Assembly: GCA_002315745.1 (NCBI GenBank)
Contig: DCID01000015.1
Span: 15,783-27,493, forward strand
Source of the DNA: Bacteroidales bacterium UBA1735
Lineage (GTDB): Bacteria > Bacteroidota > Bacteroidia > Bacteroidales > Paludibacteraceae
DNA length: 11,711 nucleotides
Direction of reading: 5' to 3'
Each line of letters opens with the position of its first letter. The stretch's first letter is position 1. This document shows, one piece after another, positions 6,760 through 11,711 of the stretch. The notes below the pieces were generated by a model that saw nothing but the letters and a program-made list of their open reading frames with translations, ran no database searches and was not told the DNA's origin. Both the position numbers and the translations under genes were made by a program.

Positions 6760-7538
6760 GAAGAGTAAGTTTTAATCTGCTCGTTCTTATGCTAACGAGC
6801 ATGGTACTAACAGGCTGTTATAGCCACCGTGTGATAGGTCTTTTACAAGAACCAACCAAAAACAACAAATTGCCTGTCTATGAGAAAGATACGGTGCAGC
6901 CTCAGTACACTATTCATGTGAATGATGAACTCATCTATCGTCTCATCACCATGGATCAGACTATCAGTAAAATATTGGGTACCAACCAAGGTGTCTCCAA
7001 TCAATACGCCAATTCCTATCGCGTTTACGAAGATGGTACGATTGATTTACCATTCTTGGAGCCTATTCACGTTGAGGGACTAACCATTGAACAAGCACAA
7101 GACACGGTCAAGGCAGCGTTTAAGAAGATTATCCCCGATGCGGATCTCAAACTCGCTCTGTACAATAAGACTTTTACGGTTATTGGTGACATCCGCTCGG
7201 GTGAGTACTATATATATAAGGAGAAAATGAACATCTTTGAGGCACTCGCTATGACCGGTGACTTAATGAACTCGGGTGATCGCCGCCACGTGCGCATCGT
7301 GCGTCCCAACGGCAACGAGAAACCCGAAGTGATGGAGTTCGATATACGTACCAACACCATCATTGACTCCAAATATTACTATATCTATCCAAACGATGTC
7401 ATCTATGTGGCGCGTACCAAAGATAGTTTTGTCAAAGTGGCTAGTTATAGCGGTGTCTTAGGACTGATCACTTCGTCTATCTCATTGCTCATCACAGCAC
7501 TTAACTATTCTGTTTCTCTCGCAAATACATCAAAATAA
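6756..7538 (+). CDS. Wza-like polysaccharide export lipoprotein, second copy
   Basis: A 260-residue lipoprotein (lipobox VLTGC, Cys21) and a diverged paralogue of the gene just upstream. The two share the same motifs in the same order: LQEP after the lipobox (30-33 here), YTIHVNDELIYR (51-62), GTIDLPFLEPIHVEGLT (94-110), FTVIGDIRSGEYYIYKEKMNIFEAL (140-164) and YYIYPNDVIYVAR (208-220). The Ser/Gly-rich stretch of the first copy is absent. Residues about 232-250 form a C-terminal hydrophobic segment. The start overlaps the previous stop as ATGA, and the wzc-like gene starts 1 bp after this stop, so the three are almost certainly made from one transcript. Two copies side by side could build a mixed export ring or serve two polymers; the sequence does not decide. 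Confidence 0.9.
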   Translation: MRRVSFNLLVLMLTSMVLTGCYSHRVIGLLQEPTKNNKLPVYEKDTVQPQYTIHVNDELIYRLITMDQTISKILGTNQGVSNQYANSYRVYEDGTIDLPFLEPIHVEGLTIEQAQDTVKAAFKKIIPDADLKLALYNKTFTVIGDIRSGEYYIYKEKMNIFEALAMTGDLMNSGDRRHVRIVRPNGNEKPEVMEFDIRTNTIIDSKYYYIYPNDVIYVARTKDSFVKVASYSGVLGLITSSISLLITALNYSVSLANTSK

Positions 7539-7539
7539 T

Positions 7540-10200
7540 ATGGATTCGAACAACAACTACACGGACGGCAATTCCAATTACTTATATGGGAATGGTGCTT
7601 ACGGCAACAGTGCCTATGGAAACAGTGCCTATGGCAATGGCGCTTACGGCAATGGTGCTTATGGCAATCGTCCCTACGGGAATGCCCAGTACTATGGAAA
7701 TGGACAATATGGCAATAACCAATATAATAGCTACAACAATTTCCAAGACCCCAATAGCGATGACGAGGAGTCTAACTTCAATATCTTAGAGTGGGTATTC
7801 AAGGTTCTTCACTATTGGTATCTTTTTGTGATTGCCATTGCTATCGCTTTTAGTATCGCCTATTTGAAGAATCGTCGATGGTTACCTTCTTATTATTCTC
7901 AAGGTACGGTCATCATCAAAGAGACGGGTGGTGCATATGGTGGCGCTAACTCTGCCCTGATGCAAGGTTTTGGTGTGGATGCAGGTTATAAGAATGTCCA
8001 AAACCAGTTGATTATGTTGCGTTCCTATGATCTGATGTGTCGTACGATTGACTCCTTGCCTTTCCTACAAACCGAATATATCACTCAAGGACGTTTCAAG
8101 ACACGTAATATCTATCACAATACGCCATTCACGGTCGATCCTATTAAAGTGACGGAATCAACGTATGGTATGCTCTTCCAAGTGGACTTCCATGAGGATG
8201 GCACCTTTACGCTCTCTTCTACAGATGAGGAAAAAACGTATGCTATCCGTGCTCACTATGGTGAGGTGATAGAAAACCAGTATTTCACCGCAACTATTTG
8301 GCCAACGGATAAAATGGTGGCATCCGGTAAACTGTTCTTCCGTTTTCGTTCCAAGGAAGGCTTAGTCAGGGAGATGATCAGTCGTTTGCGTTTGGATTTC
8401 CTGACTCAAGGAAGTACCATCTTGGCTATCGGTATGGTATCTGAAACACCCGAGCGAGACTGCGAAGTGATTGATATGCTGGCAAAAATCTTCCTTCTGC
8501 AAAACTTGGAACAAAAGAACGCGGTGGCTGACAACTCCATTAAATTCATTTCCGAGCAGTTGGACGAACTCCAAGAGTCTTTGGAAGTAAGCGAAGGAGC
8601 AATGACGAGTTTCCGTCAGCAGAATAAATTCGTGGATGTATCTTCCTATGCGGGTCAGCTGATGTCTAAGGTGTCAGGATATGACCAAGAGATGATGTCC
8701 ATGCGTTTACGTGAGACATACTTTGATTATTTGACCAAGTATTTAGAGACCAACTTAGAGAGTGGAGCAGTCATTGCACCCACTTCTATGGGATTGAATG
8801 ATGCGGCTCTCATTTCGTTGGTGCAGCAGATTAATGACTTACGAATCCAACGTGGCGAATTGACGGATAAGAACCCATACTACGCTAAGTTCACCAAGGA
8901 TATCGAAAATGTCAAAACAATGATTAACGAGGTGGTGGCATCCATGCGTGTGTCATTGGAGATTGAGAAGAAAGATTTGGCAGACCGCTATGCCGATGTG
9001 GAGAGAGAGATCCAGAAACTGCCGGAGAAGGAACTGCAAATGGTGGCGATTGAGCGTAACTATCGTATTGACGATAATTACTACACCTTCTTCTTGCAGA
9101 AGCGTGCTGAAGCTGAGATCCAAAAGGCAAGTAATACCCCTGATAATATCATTTTGGATAAAGCGCGTACCATCAATACGGTCAACTCAAACACCCGTCA
9201 GAAGACTACCACTACCGCACTGATTATCGGTTTCTTGATTCCATTAGCATTGGTTATTGCTAGCGAGTTGCTCAACAATAAGGTGCGTAATCCCAAAGAG
9301 GTGGAGAAACTCTCGCCTTTCCGCTTGATTGGTACCGTTCGCCATGCTAAATCTCAGAACCCAACCCTCGTTCGTGACCATCCTCGTTCGAGTTATGCTG
9401 AGATGTTGCGCTCTATCCGTACCCGTATGGAGTTTATTGTTAAACGGAAAGATAAAATCGTGTTGGCAGTTACTTCTACCGAGTCAGGTGATGGTAAGAC
9501 CTTCCTCAGTTCGAATATGGCTTCCCTCTATGCTATGACAGGAAAGAAGACGCTGTTGGTAGACTTGGATATACGTAAACCAAACATCCACACCAAGTTA
9601 GGTTTGGAAGGTGGAGTAGGTGTAACGAACTACTTGATAGGTGATTGCGAACTGGAAGATACGTTCATTAAGGACTCTCCTTTCGACTTTGATGTGATGC
9701 GTGCTGGTACGATTCCGCCTAACCCAGGTGAATTGATTCACTCGGATAAGTTAGCGCAGATGATTAACCAACTGCGTGAGAAATATGACTTTATCATCCT
9801 GGATACGTCGCCTATTGGTTTGGTACCAGATGCGTATGCTCTTTTGGAATTAGCCGACATGGGACTATTCGTCATTCGTTGTATGCAAACCAATAAGTCA
9901 TTCTGTAAGCAGACCTTGCAGCAAATCGCGGAGGTCGTTGACCATCCAGAGAAAGTGCAAATTGTGCTCTCCGATATCCCAGTCGAAGGCGGACATGGCA
10001 GTGGGTATGGTTATGGATACGGTTATGGTTACGGAGGCTACGGCTATGGAGGATATGGATATGGTAGCCGCAGTAGTTATGGCTACGGCTATGGACAGAA
10101 ACGTTCAGGTTTACGCTATAAATATGGTAAACTATACGGAAGGATCTTCCACAAGTCAGATAAGAACTCGTATAATTACTATTCGGATGATGATGTATAA
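7540..10200 (+). CDS. wzc: Wzc-like chain-length regulator fused to BY-family tyrosine kinase, with Tyr-rich tails at both ends
   Basis: An 886-residue inner-membrane protein that controls polymer length and export. Residues 1-79 are a Tyr/Gly/Asn-rich cytoplasmic extension with YGNxx repeats. TM1 is at about 91-108, the Wzz domain follows, and a largely helical, coiled-coil-prone periplasmic region spans about 320-530. TM2 is at about 557-576. The cytoplasmic BY-kinase has the adaptor segment SYAEMLRSIRTRMEF (618-632), Walker A ESGDGKT (648-654), Walker A' LLVDLDIRKP (672-681) and Walker B FIILDTSP (751-758). All kinase motifs are intact, so autophosphorylation is expected. The tail from 817 is (YG)n-rich, with 18 tyrosines in the last 64 residues, and ends YNYYSDDDV. 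It is the last gene of the operon, 1 bp after the second Wza-like gene. Usual Wzc proteins are about 720-820 residues; the surplus here is mostly the two tails. The frame is continuous, and the ATG at 7540 is the first after the upstream stop. Confidence 0.92.
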   Translation: MDSNNNYTDGNSNYLYGNGAYGNSAYGNSAYGNGAYGNGAYGNRPYGNAQYYGNGQYGNNQYNSYNNFQDPNSDDEESNFNILEWVFKVLHYWYLFVIAIAIAFSIAYLKNRRWLPSYYSQGTVIIKETGGAYGGANSALMQGFGVDAGYKNVQNQLIMLRSYDLMCRTIDSLPFLQTEYITQGRFKTRNIYHNTPFTVDPIKVTESTYGMLFQVDFHEDGTFTLSSTDEEKTYAIRAHYGEVIENQYFTATIWPTDKMVASGKLFFRFRSKEGLVREMISRLRLDFLTQGSTILAIGMVSETPERDCEVIDMLAKIFLLQNLEQKNAVADNSIKFISEQLDELQESLEVSEGAMTSFRQQNKFVDVSSYAGQLMSKVSGYDQEMMSMRLRETYFDYLTKYLETNLESGAVIAPTSMGLNDAALISLVQQINDLRIQRGELTDKNPYYAKFTKDIENVKTMINEVVASMRVSLEIEKKDLADRYADVEREIQKLPEKELQMVAIERNYRIDDNYYTFFLQKRAEAEIQKASNTPDNIILDKARTINTVNSNTRQKTTTTALIIGFLIPLALVIASELLNNKVRNPKEVEKLSPFRLIGTVRHAKSQNPTLVRDHPRSSYAEMLRSIRTRMEFIVKRKDKIVLAVTSTESGDGKTFLSSNMASLYAMTGKKTLLVDLDIRKPNIHTKLGLEGGVGVTNYLIGDCELEDTFIKDSPFDFDVMRAGTIPPNPGELIHSDKLAQMINQLREKYDFIILDTSPIGLVPDAYALLELADMGLFVIRCMQTNKSFCKQTLQQIAEVVDHPEKVQIVLSDIPVEGGHGSGYGYGYGYGYGGYGYGGYGYGSRSSYGYGYGQKRSGLRYKYGKLYGRIFHKSDKNSYNYYSDDDV
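7585..7731 (+). repeat. 15-bp coding repeat for YGNxx pentapeptides
   Basis: Residues 16-64 of the Wzc-like protein are built from about ten units of Tyr-Gly-Asn-x-x: YGNGA, YGNSA (twice), YGNGA (twice), YGNRP, YGNAQ, then looser YYGNGQ, YGNNQ, YNS units. The DNA repeats every 15 bp in frame, with synonymous TAT/TAC, GGC/GGA/GGG and AAT/AAC changes between copies. Expansion or contraction by whole units would keep the frame. Confidence 0.85.
9988..10095 (+). repeat. 6-bp coding repeat for Tyr-Gly dipeptides
   Basis: Residues 817-852 of the Wzc-like protein consist almost wholly of Tyr-Gly and Gly-Gly-Tyr units, encoded by alternating TAT/TAC and GGN codons. It replaces the short C-terminal tyrosine cluster usual in Wzc. 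The tail continues for another 34 residues with spaced tyrosines and many basic residues, then an acidic end. Confidence 0.85.
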
Positions 10201-10231
10201 ATAGGATGGTACGCGGTGAGGGTGCGGGATG

Positions 10232-11572
10232 TTACTGTAACACCGTGATTCCCACTAACTGATCGTAACGTCCGCCGAATGGTCGATAATAAACATAGAT
10301 GGTATATTCGTTACCCGTTTCCCAATGTGACCCTTCAGTTCGCTGAAGGGTTGCTTTTTGTTCGCCACTCTTCACAAACCAATATTGATAATCATGACCA
10401 CCTTGCTTAACTAATGCATCTAAGTAGTAGCAACGCTTATCATTGTCATATTGCATTCTATTTTGGAAGCCCAAGATGTTTTGGAAGAGATCACCTCCTA
10501 CATAGACTAAACCATCCAACCACGGCTGGGCAGCTGCTAATGTCCAATGAACCCACATATACTCAGCCTCTGTCTCAATGTTCTCTAAGGTCTTTTCTGC
10601 ATTGATTTTGAATTGTCCATTTACATCGTACTCGTGCATATAGGGTGTACCACACACATCTGTCACCGTCTCACCCATATATTGTGCTCCCATTCCCCAC
10701 AATGCATCTGGTTCCAGTGTCGCATGATAATCCACGTGGTCATGCGTGATGCGATCCACATGGGCACCAGCAAAATACGCAGAGAAACTATCAAAATGAC
10801 GATACTCGTTTCCTCCTTCAAAAATCAATTCTTTGCAGTTAAGGTATCGCTGACGTTGGCTTCCCATGTAAGTAGGTTTGGGCTTGAAGACCTCATTATC
10901 CCGACGATTATTCTGACGCACACAGATGAAATAATCCTCTGAGCGGCAGTTGCTAGGCAGGATTAGTTCCATGTCTAACTGTTGGTATCGCCCGGTAATC
11001 TCGATATCCGTATTGGATCGTAGCTGTGGTTTTATGCCTACAATGGGCTCTACCACACTAAAGCACACATAAGCGATTACTTTCTCCTCATCATTATCTT
11101 CATATATCTTGATGGCATAGTTACCAGACACTTTGATGCGCATATTCTCCTGTGGGAAGGTAAAGCGATAGTGCGTATATAGTCTGCTGGTATTCAACGA
11201 ATGTTCATAGTCTATTACTTCGTCCTTGGTGAATCCATCTACGTATTCGAAACTGCTCAGCGCACTCGGTGTGTAGTCCGCATTGAGGTGAAGAAGAGAG
11301 TAGGTGTACTGGTGTGTCTCATGCGACATCTCGTCCCAACTAATTTCTAATACTCGATTATATGCATCGCCATTTTCGTCGATGATGCCATTGCTACCTA
11401 ATACTAAATAGGGACGCACTAACTTATCTGTTAGCGGCGCAGCATCCGTTACTGACCAATACTGAGTTCGCAATGTCTTAATCATTGAAGGCATCACAAT
11501 CTCCGTTCTATATTGTGCTTGCGCGCACAATAGGGTACCTAAAAAGGCTATTAAAAAGACTATTTTTTTCAT
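10232..11572 (-). CDS. DUF5103 protein, type IX secretion system plug family
   Basis: A 446-residue exported protein. The frame is open further upstream, but the ATG at 11572 is chosen because it begins a clear signal peptide (MKKIVFLIAFLGTLLCAQAQ, cleavage likely after AQA) and because the promoter lies upstream of this codon. An earlier start at 11626 would be upstream of the predicted transcription start. The mature protein matches the DUF5103 pattern: ISWDEMSHETHQYTYSLLHLNADY, FTKDEVIDYEHSLNTSRLYTHYRFTFP, SGNYAIKIYED, VRQNNRRDNE and FEGGNEYRHFD, ending in a GxYDQLVGI segment. Members of this family include the plug protein that closes the SprA translocon of the type IX secretion system in Bacteroidota, so a periplasmic role in that system is the best guess. 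It is transcribed alone, converging on the wzc-like gene with 31 bp between stops. Confidence 0.82.
   Translation of the reverse strand: MKKIVFLIAFLGTLLCAQAQYRTEIVMPSMIKTLRTQYWSVTDAAPLTDKLVRPYLVLGSNGIIDENGDAYNRVLEISWDEMSHETHQYTYSLLHLNADYTPSALSSFEYVDGFTKDEVIDYEHSLNTSRLYTHYRFTFPQENMRIKVSGNYAIKIYEDNDEEKVIAYVCFSVVEPIVGIKPQLRSNTDIEITGRYQQLDMELILPSNCRSEDYFICVRQNNRRDNEVFKPKPTYMGSQRQRYLNCKELIFEGGNEYRHFDSFSAYFAGAHVDRITHDHVDYHATLEPDALWGMGAQYMGETVTDVCGTPYMHEYDVNGQFKINAEKTLENIETEAEYMWVHWTLAAAQPWLDGLVYVGGDLFQNILGFQNRMQYDNDKRCYYLDALVKQGGHDYQYWFVKSGEQKATLQRTEGSHWETGNEYTIYVYYRPFGGRYDQLVGITVLQ
10331..10360 (+). terminator. Intrinsic terminator of the polysaccharide operon, inside the convergent gene
   Basis: A perfect 8-bp stem (10331-10338 CCCTTCAG, 10343-10350 CTGAAGGG) closes a TTCG tetraloop and is followed on the plus strand by TTGCTTTTTG (10351-10360). 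This has the shape of a Rho-independent terminator for rightward transcription, 131 bp after the wzc-like stop. On the minus strand the bases after the hairpin are not T-rich, so it should act in one direction only. It lies within the 3' part of the plug-family gene (codons for KATLQRTEGS). Confidence 0.7.
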
Positions 11573-11591
11573 ACATGTGCTATTTCGGGTG

Positions 11592-11623
11592 CAAAGATAC
11601 AACATTTTTTTGAAAAAAACAAA
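11592..11623 (-). promoter_or_regulatory. Bacteroidota promoter for the plug-family gene
   Basis: On the minus strand TTTG (plus-strand CAAA at 11620-11623) is followed after 20 bp by TATCTTTG (plus-strand 11592-11599), matching the -33/-7 consensus. Transcription should start near 11585, about 13 nt before the ATG at 11572. This very short leader is part of the reason for choosing that start codon. Confidence 0.75.
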
Positions 11624-11629
11624 CAAAAA

Positions 11630-11661
11630 TTTGTGTATATGAAAAAAAAGTAGTACCTTTG
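11630..11661 (+). promoter_or_regulatory. Bacteroidota promoter for the tRNA gene
   Basis: TTTG (11630-11633), a 20-bp spacer and TACCTTTG (11654-11661) match the consensus exactly. The tRNA begins 19 bp after the -7 element. Only 6 bp separate the -33 elements of this promoter and the leftward one, so the two promoters are back to back and may compete for polymerase. Confidence 0.75.
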
Positions 11662-11680
11662 CACCCGCAAATCACGAAAT

Positions 11681-11711
11681 GCCACTTTGGCTCAGTTGGT
11701 AGAGCAACGCA
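11681..11711 (+). tRNA. tRNA gene, 5' part only (anticodon outside window)
   Basis: Thirty-one bases fit the 5' part of a tRNA: acceptor strand GCCACTT, positions 8-9 TG, D stem GCTC/GAGC around the loop AGTTGGTA, base A at 26, and the first strand of the anticodon stem ACGCA at the window edge. The anticodon is not included, so the amino acid cannot be assigned from the sequence. A perfect promoter match lies just upstream. Confidence 0.85.

Noticed and set aside
7585..7731. The 15-bp repeat array as a CRISPR or regulatory iteron array
   Set aside because: The units are contiguous without spacers, keep one reading frame and differ mainly at synonymous or fourth/fifth-residue positions, so they are a coding repeat.
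10231..10241. Small palindrome GTTAC-T-GTAAC between the convergent genes as a terminator
   Set aside because: A one-base loop cannot form a hairpin and there is no T tract. The hairpin at 10331-10360 is a far better candidate.
11573..11626. Longer N-terminus for the plug-family protein
   Set aside because: The extra 18 residues would be encoded upstream of the predicted transcription start, and the signal peptide begins cleanly at the ATG at 11572.

Overview
The window looks like a chromosomal piece of a Bacteroidales (phylum Bacteroidota) genome. Four intergenic sites match the Bacteroidota promoter form TTTG-N20-TAnnTTTG exactly. Start codons are preceded by A/T-rich leaders rather than strong Shine-Dalgarno sequences. 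The protein families also fit: lipoprotein GH13 enzymes, a type IX secretion plug-like protein, and Bacteroidota-style Wza/Wzc proteins. I see no insertion sequence, phage gene, CRISPR array or rRNA.

Left part (1-4764): the 3' end of an Fe-S/FAD-linked oxidoreductase gene runs rightward into the window. It converges, with a 16-bp overlap, on a tightly packed leftward operon of three genes. In transcription order these are a 653-aa GH13 lipoprotein, a 452-aa GH13 lipoprotein (4-bp ATGA overlap), and a membrane-anchored SIMPL-domain protein (5-bp gap). This operon probably handles alpha-glucan or maltooligosaccharide breakdown in the cell envelope. No SusC/SusD pair or regulator is next to it in the window.

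Middle part (4765-10200): a 148-bp A/T-rich divergent region carries one promoter in each direction. The rightward promoter drives a compact four-gene surface-polysaccharide operon: a WlbA/WbpB-type nucleotide-sugar dehydrogenase, two tandem Wza-like export lipoproteins, and a Wzc-like chain-length regulator with a fused tyrosine kinase. Gaps are 5 bp, a 4-bp overlap and 1 bp. The expected division of labour is precursor sugar oxidation, outer-membrane export and inner-membrane control of chain length. No glycosyltransferase, flippase or polymerase is present, so the assembly machinery must lie elsewhere. The Wzc protein is the most unusual item here. It has a YGNxx pentapeptide repeat at its N-terminus and a (YG)n tail with 18 tyrosines at its C-terminus, both predicted cytoplasmic.

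Right part (10201-11711): a leftward gene for a DUF5103-type protein (type IX secretion plug family) converges on the polysaccharide operon. It shares a back-to-back promoter region with a rightward tRNA gene cut off by the window end. Each operon appears to end at an intrinsic-terminator-like hairpin lying inside the 3' coding sequence of the opposing gene.

I do not see a clearly new multi-gene system. The best leads are the double tyrosine-rich Wzc, the terminators buried in neighbouring genes, the heptamer repeat inside the oxidoreductase gene, and the wlbA/type IX secretion proximity.
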